From contig DIZT01000274.1 in the NCBI GenBank assembly GCA_002427975.1, positions 13,222-18,436 of the forward strand: a stretch of DNA of 5,215 bases, read 5' to 3'. A program made the translations under genes and the position numbers. Position 1 is the stretch's first letter; the number at the start of each line of letters is the position of its first letter. Positions 1-5,215 of this stretch are shown piece after piece. The DNA is from Micrococcaceae bacterium UBA6021. GTDB lineage: Bacteria > Actinomycetota > Actinomycetes > Actinomycetales > Micrococcaceae. The notes beneath the pieces are model-generated. The model was not told the origin of the DNA, searched no databases, and saw only the letters and a program-made list of their open reading frames with translations.

Positions 1-317
1 AACAAGGGCCCCGCCCCGCCCCCGCCGATCCGTGCGGACGCCACCTCGACGGCGGTCAGTTCGGAAATCCGGCCACGGCCGTCGGTGACCCGGTCCAGGG
101 TGTCGTCGTGGAAGAGCAGCAGCACGCCGTCGGCGGTGGTGTGCACATCCGTTTCGAGGTACCCGTAGCCAAGGTCGACGGCGGCGCGGAAGGCGGCCAT
201 CGAGTTTTCCAGCCCCTCACGGGAGAACCCGCGGTGGGCCATGGCGATGGGACGCGGGGCATCGCCGGAGGCATCGGCGGAGTTACCGCCGGAAGCATCG
301 AAATACGGCTCGGTCAC
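1..317 (-). CDS. Glycerophosphodiester phosphodiesterase (GDPD family), 3' end outside the window
   Basis: Enzymes of this family hydrolyse glycerophosphodiesters, the deacylation products of phospholipids, to glycerol 3-phosphate and an alcohol. The first 105 residues are visible. The first strand of the GDPD TIM barrel reads PIAMAHRGF (residues 23-31) with the catalytic His28-Arg29, followed by EN at 37-38, the metal-ligand pair Glu55 and Asp57 in YLETDVH, and the second catalytic histidine in FHDDTLDRVTDG (His70, Asp71). These are the family hallmarks. Residues 5-21 before the barrel are a low-complexity Ser/Gly/Asp/Ala stretch. The start is GTG at 317-315: an in-frame TAG lies at 347-345, and no other ATG, GTG or TTG falls between it and the barrel strand. 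No clear Shine-Dalgarno is seen, so translation may be coupled to the small gene 27 bases upstream. No signal peptide is visible, so the enzyme is probably cytoplasmic. A Gly-rich run sits at the left edge. The family call is secure; the exact substrate is unknown. Confidence 0.92.
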   Translation of the reverse strand, partial: MTEPYFDASGGNSADASGDAPRPIAMAHRGFSREGLENSMAAFRAAVDLGYGYLETDVHTTADGVLLLFHDDTLDRVTDGRGRISELTAVEVASARIGGGGAGPL

Positions 318-344
318 GTTTGTGAGCGTACCGGAGCCGGGGAG

Positions 345-593
345 CTATGCGTCCTGCGGCACAATCTCCACGCCGTCACTGCAGTGCAGCAGCGTGCGGC
401 CGAGGCCCGCGTCGAGATCCACCCAAACGGCGGTGTGGTCCCAGGTGATGGCGTCCACCAGGCCGCCGGTTTCATACCCCGGGATGAGGCGGACGCGCAC
501 GCGGTCGCCTTCCTTTAATGCCTTCCAGTGCGCGGCCGGCTCTGCCGGGCGCAACGGCGCGTCGGCCGTCCGCTGATTGCCGTTCCTTGCCAT
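345..593 (-). CDS. Small conserved-looking protein of unknown function, 82 aa
   Basis: I do not recognise this protein. It has a polar, basic N-terminal stretch (residues 1-20) followed by a compact part rich in beta-type patterns: EGDRVRVRLIPGYETGG, then TAVWVDLDAGLG, ending in GVEIVPQDA. The order 'GDRVRVR - turn - short strands' resembles SH3-like or KOW-type small barrels, but this is only an impression from sequence style. One cysteine is present (LLHCSDG) and there is no membrane segment or signal peptide. Evidence that it is real: an ATG at 593-591, a strong Shine-Dalgarno on the minus strand (GAGGGG at 604-599, five bases from the start), and a stop only 27 bases before the phosphodiesterase start on the same strand. 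The two probably share a transcript. GC-rich codon use matches the neighbours. Confidence 0.75.
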   Translation of the reverse strand: MARNGNQRTADAPLRPAEPAAHWKALKEGDRVRVRLIPGYETGGLVDAITWDHTAVWVDLDAGLGRTLLHCSDGVEIVPQDA

Positions 594-692
594 GACTCCC
601 CCTCAAGCTGTGGATGGGTATCCACTGCCCAATGTAGGGGCCAAACGTGAACGCAAGGTGAGGGGAAGCTGTGAATTTCGGCGGGGCCGGGG
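594..692 (-). promoter_or_regulatory. Spacer with probable promoter and leader of the 82-aa gene / phosphodiesterase unit; contains a short inverted repeat
   Basis: This 99-base gap separates the end of the HAD phosphatase gene from the start of the small gene; both read leftward. It must contain either a promoter or read-through from the phosphatase gene. A perfect inverted repeat, GTGGAT (610-615) and ATCCAC (620-625) around GGGT, lies just upstream of the ribosome binding site. On the minus strand there are only weak promoter-like hexamers (TTTGGC at 645-640 and GGATAC at 623-618, 16 bases apart; also TACATT at 636-631). I see no hairpin plus T-run that would make a clear intrinsic terminator for the phosphatase gene. 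Confidence 0.35.
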
Positions 693-1511
693 TCAGGACA
701 GCTCTACGCCCAGCGCCGCGAGCCTTGCCTCGAGGACCTGGGCCACGCCGTCGTCGTCAAAGTGGGGCGCCTGCTGCCCGGCGGCGCGGATGGCGTCCGG
801 ATGGCCGCTGGCCATGGCGTACCCGTGGCCTGCCCACCGCAGCATCTCGACATCGTTGGGCATGTCACCGAACGCCACGACGTCGGCCGCATCGATCGAT
901 AGGGACTTGGCGTATTCGGCCAGGGTGACGGCCTTGTTGACGCCGGGGAGGGACAGTTCCAGCATCGCCACGCTCGGCGCAGAGTGCGTCGCGGAGGCGA
1001 GATGGGCGACGGCGGGCCGCACGGCTGCCAGGAAGTCGTCCGCGGTGCCATCCCTGACGATCGCCAGGAACTTCACGACGGCGTCGTCCGCAGTCAGCGT
1101 TTCGGCCAGCGGGGCGGGGTTGAATTCGGCCAGCAGCTCGCTGGAACCGTTCTCAATGAAACCGGGCTCAAGATGGAATCCGGTCAGCGTTTCCGCGGCG
1201 AAGAGCGCGGCCGGGCGAATTTCCTTGATGATCCGCCGCAGTTCCAGCACCGCATCGAGGCCCAGGGTCCGGGCGGAAACCAGCCGGTCCGCCTCGAGGT
1301 CCCAGACCACGGCGCCGTTGGAGCAGATGACCGTGCCATTGTGGCCGAGCTGTTCCTCCAGCGGGTGGAGCCAGCGCGGCGGACGGCCCGTGACAAAAAC
1401 CAGCTCGATGCCGGCATCCCGGCAGGCGTGGAAAGCGCGGATGGTGCGGACGCTGATCTTTCCGTCGTGCCCAAGAATGGTTCCGTCAATGTCACTTGCT
1501 ACCAGCCGCAT
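693..1511 (-). CDS. HAD superfamily hydrolase, Cof-type (HAD-IIB) phosphatase, 272 aa
   Basis: This is a complete cytoplasmic phosphatase of the Cof/YbjI/YidA type, which removes phosphate from sugar phosphates or other small phosphometabolites. All four HAD motifs are present: motif I DIDGT with nucleophile Asp7 and acid/base Asp9; motif II VFVTGRP with Thr41; motif III Lys193; motif IV GDMPNDVEML with Asp216 and Asp220 as metal ligands. The stretch between motifs II and III (about residues 80-185) is the C2B-type cap typical of this class, and 272 residues is the usual length. The C-terminal HFDDDGVAQVLE matches the family's end pattern. The start is fixed at ATG 1511-1509, because an in-frame TAG sits only 12 bases upstream. 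The nearest purine-rich stretch, GGCAGG, abuts the ATG, so initiation is weak or leaderless-like. The gene is divergent from the solute-binding protein gene. The substrate cannot be told from sequence. Confidence 0.93.
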   Translation of the reverse strand: MRLVASDIDGTILGHDGKISVRTIRAFHACRDAGIELVFVTGRPPRWLHPLEEQLGHNGTVICSNGAVVWDLEADRLVSARTLGLDAVLELRRIIKEIRPAALFAAETLTGFHLEPGFIENGSSELLAEFNPAPLAETLTADDAVVKFLAIVRDGTADDFLAAVRPAVAHLASATHSAPSVAMLELSLPGVNKAVTLAEYAKSLSIDAADVVAFGDMPNDVEMLRWAGHGYAMASGHPDAIRAAGQQAPHFDDDGVAQVLEARLAALGVELS

Positions 1512-1664
1512 CCTGCCAGTCTACGTGGGGCAGGGCGCTGCCCGGGCCGTGCCCCTTCGTCCCTGGCGGCCGGTCCATCGGAGTCGCCCGGCGACGTTTT
1601 ATGACGCCACACTACGTTCTGTTGAGCCTGCGCGTCGTTGCGTGAACGTCCGTGTCCGGCGCCG

Positions 1665-1693
1665 TTGTGGGGCGTGGGGGCCGTCCGTAGTCT
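1665..1693 (+). promoter_or_regulatory. Candidate sigma-70-type promoter of the solute-binding protein gene
   Basis: TTGTGG at 1665-1670 and TAGTCT at 1688-1693 are separated by exactly 17 bases, fitting the loose TTGnnn / TAnnnT pattern of housekeeping promoters in high-GC actinobacteria. Transcription would start near 1700, giving a leader of about 28 bases before the GTG. Each hexamer matches the consensus at only three of six positions, so this is a suggestion based on position and spacing. Confidence 0.35.
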
Positions 1694-1716
1694 CATCTTC
1701 AACATCTCCGCAAGTA

Positions 1717-1722
1717 AAGGAA
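1717..1722 (+). promoter_or_regulatory. Ribosome binding site that decides the GTG start of the solute-binding protein
   Basis: AAGGAA lies five bases before the GTG at 1728-1730. The reading frame is open further upstream (an ATG exists at 1638-1640), but that upstream part has no ribosome site and no protein-like character, so this site fixes the start at 1728. Confidence 0.7.
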
Positions 1723-1727
1723 ATCCC

Positions 1728-2912
1728 GTGACAACACCCCCGGATGTCACTCCGCAGAAGCAATCGGCGGCCACCCGCATCGTGGCCGGCCAGGCTTCCG
1801 CTCCGAAGCGTCCGCTGGGCCTGAAAATCGGCATCGTGGCCGGCATTCTGGCCTTGGTCGGCGGCGGCGTGGCCGTGGCATCGGCCGTCTCCGGCAACAA
1901 CGCCGGCACCTCCGCAGCGCCCTCCGCCGCCCCGGCCGGCAACCCGGCAGCAGAGCTCAGGCTCGGCTATTTCGGCAACGTGACGCACGCACCCGCCTTG
2001 GTAGGCGTCAGCCAGGGCTACATCGCCAAGGAACTGGGCGATACCAAACTCAGCACGCAGGTCTTCAACGCCGGGCCCGCCGCGATCGAGGCGCTGAACG
2101 CCGGCGCCATCGACGCGACCTACATCGGCCCCAACCCGGCCATCAACTCGTTCGTCAAGAGCAACGGCGAATCGGTCAGCATCATCGCCGGAGCGGCCGC
2201 AGGTGGCGCGCAGCTGGTGGTCAAGCCGGAAATCAACTCCGCGGCGGACCTGTTGGGCAAGACGCTCGCCTCGCCGCAGCTCGGCGGCACGCAGGACGTG
2301 GCGCTCCGTGCCTGGCTCGCCACCCAGGGCTACAAAACCAACGTGGACGGCAGCGGCGATGTCGCGATCAACCCCACCGAGAACGCCCAGACCCTGAAGC
2401 TGTTCCAGGATGGAAAGCTCGACGGCGCTTGGTTGCCGGAGCCGTGGGCGTCCCGCCTGGTGCTGACCGCCGGAGCCAAGGTCCTGGTCGATGAAAAGGA
2501 CCTGTGGGACGGCTCGCTCTCCGGCAAGGCTGGCGAGTTCCCCACCACCATCCTGATCGTGAACAAGAAGTTCGCCGCCGAGCACCCGGACACCGTGAAG
2601 GCACTGCTGCGCGGTCACGTTAAGTCCGTCGAGTGGCTGAACAGCGCGGCCGCCAGCGAAAAGGCCAGCGTCATCAACGCCGCCCTCAAGGACGCGGCGG
2701 GCGCCGAACTCAAGGCCGACGTGATCGAGCGGTCCCTGAAGAACATCGTGTTCACCGTGGATCCGCTGGCAGGGACCTACCCCAAGCTGCTCAAGGACGG
2801 GGTGGAAGCCGGCACCACCAAGCAGGCAGACATCAACGGCATCTTCGACCTGACAGCCCTCAACGAGGTCACCGGCCAGAAGACGTCAGCGGCCGGGCTC
2901 GGCAAGGAGTAG
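1728..2912 (+). CDS. ABC-type solute-binding protein, SsuA/TauA/NMT1 class, membrane-anchored, 394 aa
   Basis: This protein probably captures a small anionic or heterocyclic solute (aliphatic sulfonate, taurine, nitrate or thiamine-precursor type) outside the membrane for an ABC importer. Residues 1-29 are polar and basic. Residues about 30-55 form a hydrophobic Gly/Ala-rich membrane segment, followed by a Ser/Ala/Pro/Gly linker (56-75). The binding domain starts at LRLGYFGNVTHAPAL (78-91). Typical family elements follow: YIGPNPAINSFVKS (132-145), AGAAAGGAQLVVKP (154-167), LASPQLGGTQDVALRAWL (180-197), DGAWLPEPWASRL (232-244) and the late HPDTVKALL (286-294). There is no cysteine in the protein, so it cannot be a lipoprotein, which is how Gram-positive binding proteins are usually held. 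It is either an uncleaved signal anchor or is cut after ASA (51-53). No permease or ATPase gene follows. The gene ends in TAG before a structured spacer and a convergent kinase gene. Class call firm, ligand unknown. Confidence 0.9.
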   Translation: MTTPPDVTPQKQSAATRIVAGQASAPKRPLGLKIGIVAGILALVGGGVAVASAVSGNNAGTSAAPSAAPAGNPAAELRLGYFGNVTHAPALVGVSQGYIAKELGDTKLSTQVFNAGPAAIEALNAGAIDATYIGPNPAINSFVKSNGESVSIIAGAAAGGAQLVVKPEINSAADLLGKTLASPQLGGTQDVALRAWLATQGYKTNVDGSGDVAINPTENAQTLKLFQDGKLDGAWLPEPWASRLVLTAGAKVLVDEKDLWDGSLSGKAGEFPTTILIVNKKFAAEHPDTVKALLRGHVKSVEWLNSAAASEKASVINAALKDAAGAELKADVIERSLKNIVFTVDPLAGTYPKLLKDGVEAGTTKQADINGIFDLTALNEVTGQKTSAAGLGKE

Positions 2913-2924
2913 GCCAGGACTTCA

Positions 2925-3035
2925 TCGGTTGCTCCCCACCCGCCCTTTTGACCCCTCAAAACGGCGCCTGGGCCCACGCCGGCAGGGTTCCCTGGCCGAG
3001 CTTGCGAGGCGAGGGGGCCGGTGGGGAGCAGTCGA
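2925..3035. repeat. Long inverted repeat with nested small palindromes in a convergent intergenic region
   Basis: TGCTCCCCACC (2930-2940) is perfectly complementary to GGTGGGGAGCA (3020-3030). In RNA the pairing extends outward to 2925-2940 with 3020-3035, that is 16 pairs including two G-U pairs. The 79-base interior is itself structured: TTTTGA (2946-2951) with TCAAAA (2956-2961) around CCCC; the palindrome TGGGCCCA (2969-2976) flanked by GGCG and CGCC; and CAGGG (2983-2987) with CCCTG (2990-2994). The element fills most of the 142-base gap between the end of the solute-binding protein gene (2912) and the end of the kinase gene (3055), the position where REP/MITE-like elements and two-way terminators are usually found. 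No transposase or coding frame is seen. Whether it recurs elsewhere in the genome cannot be seen from here. Confidence 0.7.
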
Positions 3036-3054
3036 CGAGGCAGAACCCGCCCGC

Positions 3055-3999
3055 TTACTCCCCCGGGAGGGCGTTCAGCTCGGCACGCGTGGGCGGGTTG
3101 GCGCCAGGCCGGGAAACCGTGATGGCCGCTGCCCGGGAGGCGTGGGCCAGGAGTTCAGCCAGGCCCTCGGCCGGAAGCCCGCGCAGGTCTTGCCGGTTCT
3201 GCGCGCCGTCCAGGCCGCGGTCCACGATCCCCGAAAGCAGCGCGGCCATAAAGGAATCACCGGCGCCCACGGTGTCGGCCACTTCGACGCGAGGCGCCTC
3301 AAACGCAGCTTCACCCGCGGCCGTAATCCCCCACGGACCTGCGCCGCCGCGTGTGACCACCACCATTCCCGGCCCTTCCGAACCGCCCAGGGACAGCCAC
3401 CGGCGCGCTGATTCCAGCACATCGACACCCGGATACAGCCACTCCAGGTCCTCGTCCGAGGCCTTGACCACGTCCGCGAGGATGACAAATTTCTCCGCCT
3501 GCCGCCGCGCATAGTCCACATCGGTGATGATGCTGGGCCGGCAGTTGGGATCGAAACTGATCGTCGCGGCGGGGTGGGCGTGCTCGACGGCGGCGAGCAC
3601 CGCCTCGGCGCCCGGCGCCAGCATCGTGGCGATGGAGCCGGTGTGCAGAAGCGTGGTGCCCTGCAGCATAAAGGCGAGACGGTCCGCCAGGCCGGGAAGC
3701 TCCCAAGCGAGGTCGAACGTGTAGGTGGCGGCGCCGTCGTCGTCAATCACGGCAGTGGCCACGCTGGTAGGCAGCTCATCGGGGCCCAGCGGCAGCATGA
3801 CGGAGCTGGAGCGCAGGTGCGCCGCCACCGAATCCCCGTAGGCGTCGCGGCCGTACCGGCCGATGAACTGGACAGGGTGGTCAAGGCGGGCCAGCCCCAC
3901 GGCGACATTCAGGGGGCTGCCGCCCACATGGGCTTCGATTCCGGAGGCGCGCTGGACTACGTCAACAAGGCCCTCGCCGATAACTGTGAGCATGGTCAT
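3055..3999 (-). CDS. PfkB-family carbohydrate kinase (fructokinase / 2-keto-3-deoxygluconate kinase type), 314 aa
   Basis: A soluble kinase that transfers phosphate from ATP to a sugar or sugar acid. Family features in order: the first strand LTVIGEGLVDVV (4-15); the substrate-binding GGSPLNVAVGLARL (26-39), the first PfkB signature region; GRYGRDAYGD (47-56); HTGSIA (119-124); FDPNCRP (149-155), typical of fructokinases and KDG kinases; KASDEDLEWLYPG (179-191); the ATP-site strand VVVTRGGAGPWG (213-224); and the second signature DTVGAGDSFMAALLSG (242-257) with catalytic base Asp248. Length is normal and nothing is missing. ATGs at 3999 and 3993 are both possible; the purine stretch GCAGAG upstream is better spaced for 3993. 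The frame stays open to an ATG at 4131, but that would overlap the sialidase coding region and adds 44 residues foreign to the family. It is divergent from the sialidase across 58 bases, so joint control and a role in the same sugar pathway are likely. The substrate is not determined. Confidence 0.93.
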   Translation of the reverse strand: MTMLTVIGEGLVDVVQRASGIEAHVGGSPLNVAVGLARLDHPVQFIGRYGRDAYGDSVAAHLRSSSVMLPLGPDELPTSVATAVIDDDGAATYTFDLAWELPGLADRLAFMLQGTTLLHTGSIATMLAPGAEAVLAAVEHAHPAATISFDPNCRPSIITDVDYARRQAEKFVILADVVKASDEDLEWLYPGVDVLESARRWLSLGGSEGPGMVVVTRGGAGPWGITAAGEAAFEAPRVEVADTVGAGDSFMAALLSGIVDRGLDGAQNRQDLRGLPAEGLAELLAHASRAAAITVSRPGANPPTRAELNALPGE

Positions 4000-4057
4000 A
4001 CTCTGCCAGAGATGCGGCCGACCCACAGGCGTATTACGCGTCCCCCACCATGGAGAT
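4000..4057. promoter_or_regulatory. Shared divergent control region of kinase and sialidase, with palindromic operator candidate
   Basis: Only 58 bases separate the two divergent start codons, so the promoters must overlap or sit back to back. In the middle is a perfect 11-base palindrome, GCGTA-T-TACGC (4029-4039), whose core GTATTAC fits the loose GT-N-AC pattern of operators bound by GntR-type regulators. TAATAC on the minus strand (4036-4031) could act as a -10 for the kinase; no well-spaced -35 is apparent. A binding site here could switch both genes together. The regulator is not in this window, and its identity is inference. Confidence 0.4.
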
Positions 4058-5215
4058 ATGACATCCCATGTCTTCCAGCCAGTGACGGCCGCCGAGCCCG
4101 ACGTCGAACACGTACTGGCGGTGCGTGGCACCGGCGGCTACCGCCAATACAGGATCCCCGCCCTCGCCGTCTCGCGGCAGGGCACCCTGCTGGCCGCCTA
4201 CGACGGCCGCCCCAACCTCGACGACCTGCCGAACCCGATCGACCTCCTGCTCCGCCGCAGTACGGACCATGGCCGGACCTGGGGCGGGCAACAGGTAGTG
4301 AGGACAGGCGGAGGCCTCAACGGGTTCGGCGATCCGAGCCTCCTGGTGGACGTGGAGACCGGCCGGATCTTCATGTTCCACGCCGCCGGAACGCACGCCG
4401 GGTACTTCGAAGCAGTGGCCGGGGTTGCGCCCGATGACGACGTCCAGCACTGCGACCTCAGCTTCTCGGACGACGACGGACTGACCTGGCAGCACCGCCG
4501 GATCACCGCCCAGCTCAAACTCCGCCCTCCGACTCACCCCGGCGAGCCGGACATTACCGGAATCTTCGCCGCGGCGGGGCAAGGTATCCAGATCCACGCC
4601 GGCCCTTTTCGCGGCCGGCTGGTACAGCAGTTTGTGGTCCTGGCCGGCGGCGGGATCATGGCCGCCTCCGCGTACAGTGACGACCACGGCGACAGCTGGA
4701 CCCTCGGGGAGCTCATTGGCGCCCGGACGCACGGCCACGCCCCCAACGAAAACAAGGTTGCCGCCCTCCAGGACGGCCGGATCCTGCTGCACAGCCGCGG
4801 TACGCCGCGCCGCCTTGCCGCTACGTCCGACGACGGCGGGGCCACCTGGAGTGCCCTGCGCCCCGTCGAGGACCTCCCGGACCCGGGCGATAACGGCTCG
4901 CTGGTCCGTTTCGACGGCCTGCCGTCCCTGCCCTCCCTCGCCGACGACGCCACCGGCTCGTGGCTTCTGGCCACCAACAACCACGACACCGCATTGCGTC
5001 GGAACACGGTGCTCAGCCTGTCCACCGACAACGGGAGCAGCTGGCCCGCGAAGCTGGTCCTGTGCCCGGGCAGCTCGGCGTATTCGACGGCCGCCCGGCT
5101 CCGCGACGGCAACATCGGCGTCCTCTATGAACGCCGGGGCTACCGGGAAATCGTGTTTGCCTCCGTGCCCGCGGGGCAACTCACTGAACAGCTCACCGCC
5201 TGCCTCGCCGCCGTC
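4058..5215 (+). CDS. Exo-alpha-sialidase (GH33, BNR/Asp-box six-bladed propeller), 3' end outside the window
   Basis: This enzyme releases terminal sialic acids (or the related KDN) from glycoconjugates. All 386 visible codons are open and the window ends before the stop. The frame carries the YRIPAL motif with Arg32, the first residue of the arginine triad; DGRP (49-52); general acid/base Asp56; Glu231 in NENK; the second triad arginine Arg247 in LLHSR; the third, Arg314; and the nucleophile Tyr342 in AYST. Their spacing agrees with the Micromonospora viridifaciens sialidase as I recall it (R68, D92, E260, R276, R342, Y370). Five Asp-boxes are present: STDHGRTW (68), SDDDGLTW (137), SDDHGDSW (207), SDDGGATW (257) and STDNGSSW (322). 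There is no signal peptide, since the protein starts only about 30 residues before the first motif, so it looks cytoplasmic or is exported some other way. GGAG (4052-4055) lies two bases from the ATG, a short spacing. The protein is nearly complete at the edge. Family call very sure. Confidence 0.94.
   Translation, partial: MTSHVFQPVTAAEPDVEHVLAVRGTGGYRQYRIPALAVSRQGTLLAAYDGRPNLDDLPNPIDLLLRRSTDHGRTWGGQQVVRTGGGLNGFGDPSLLVDVETGRIFMFHAAGTHAGYFEAVAGVAPDDDVQHCDLSFSDDDGLTWQHRRITAQLKLRPPTHPGEPDITGIFAAAGQGIQIHAGPFRGRLVQQFVVLAGGGIMAASAYSDDHGDSWTLGELIGARTHGHAPNENKVAALQDGRILLHSRGTPRRLAATSDDGGATWSALRPVEDLPDPGDNGSLVRFDGLPSLPSLADDATGSWLLATNNHDTALRRNTVLSLSTDNGSSWPAKLVLCPGSSAYSTAARLRDGNIGVLYERRGYREIVFASVPAGQLTEQLTACLAAV

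Larger units (their letters stand above)
1512..1727. promoter_or_regulatory. Divergent intergenic region between the HAD phosphatase and the solute-binding protein
   Basis: This 216-base spacer must carry start signals for both flanking genes. Near the phosphatase start is an inverted repeat, GGGCAG (1528-1533) and CTGCCC (1538-1543), with a four-base loop. A competing pairing is GGGGCA (1527-1532) with TGCCCC (1550-1555). On the minus strand these fall in the phosphatase leader or promoter. The centre (about 1594-1620) is locally AT-richer than its surroundings and is the likeliest place for the leftward promoter, but I found no convincing -35/-10 pair for it. The rightward promoter candidate is listed separately. 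No gene is supported here. Confidence 0.4.

Noticed and set aside
1638..1727. N-terminal extension of the solute-binding protein to an upstream ATG at 1638
   Set aside because: It has no ribosome site, would swallow the candidate promoter, and a good AAGGAA site precedes the GTG at 1728.
577..1731. A 384-codon open frame on the plus strand
   Set aside because: It lies antisense to the HAD phosphatase, whose motifs are unmistakable. Its translation is Ser/Arg/Ala-rich with no domain, a usual by-product of high-GC coding DNA.
1599..2618. A 339-codon open frame on the minus strand
   Set aside because: It is antisense to the solute-binding protein. Its Arg/Gly/Asp/Val-rich translation shows no recognisable family.
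2872..2896. CCGGCC / GGCCGG inverted repeat near the end of the solute-binding gene
   Set aside because: It lies inside coding sequence, and short GC-only repeats are expected at this base composition.
2946..2961. TTTTGA-CCCC-TCAAAA as a stand-alone intrinsic terminator
   Set aside because: The stem is AT-rich and weak, and no T-run follows on either strand. It is better treated as a part of the larger inverted-repeat element.
2633..3514. A 293-codon plus-strand frame spanning the solute-binding gene end, the spacer and the kinase
   Set aside because: It crosses two real genes and the inverted repeat, and its translation is low-complexity and Arg/Ser/Pro-rich.
4050..4061. Three-codon mini-frame (ATG GAG ATA TGA) overlapping the sialidase start
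   Set aside because: It has no ribosome binding site of its own. The overlap most likely comes from the GGAG site itself lying next to an ATG by chance.
4000..4131. Extension of the kinase to an upstream ATG at 4131
   Set aside because: The extra 44 residues do not resemble the PfkB N-terminus and would overlap the divergent sialidase coding region.
4034..5179. A 381-codon open frame on the minus strand
   Set aside because: It is antisense to the sialidase, which has a full catalytic set. This frame is a composition artefact.

Overview
The window looks like chromosomal DNA of a high-GC actinobacterium. GC is about two-thirds, third codon positions are mostly G or C, GTG starts occur, and the proteins resemble the soil family Micrococcaceae (Arthrobacter, Pseudarthrobacter and relatives). 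That placement is an inference from protein style and composition; there is no rRNA or other marker here.

Layout, left to right. (1) Minus strand, 1-593: a two-gene unit of an 82-residue protein of unknown function followed, 27 bases later, by a glycerophosphodiester phosphodiesterase that runs off the left edge. (2) Minus strand, 693-1511: a complete 272-residue Cof/HAD-IIB phosphatase. (3) A 216-base divergent spacer, 1512-1727. (4) Plus strand, 1728-2912: a solute-binding protein of the SsuA/TauA/NMT1 class with an N-terminal membrane segment and no lipobox, and no ABC permease or ATPase beside it. (5) A 142-base convergent spacer, 2913-3054, holding a long inverted repeat with small nested palindromes, which looks like a dispersed structured element or a two-way transcription end. 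(6) Minus strand, 3055-3999: a PfkB-family sugar kinase. (7) A 58-base divergent spacer with an 11-base perfect palindrome. (8) Plus strand, 4058 to the right edge: a GH33 sialidase without a signal peptide, with the whole catalytic set present and five Asp-boxes; the stop codon lies beyond the window.

Functional reading. The most coherent pair is the divergent kinase and sialidase, which share one very short control region and probably belong to a sugar-acid or sialoside utilisation locus continuing to the right. The phosphodiesterase, the HAD phosphatase and the solute-binding protein are ordinary metabolic or scavenging genes with no obvious link to each other. I see no CRISPR array, transposase, phage gene, tRNA, rRNA or clear new defence system. 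The points most worth following are the structured convergent repeat, the orphan non-lipoprotein binding protein, and the apparently cytoplasmic sialidase with its shared operator candidate.
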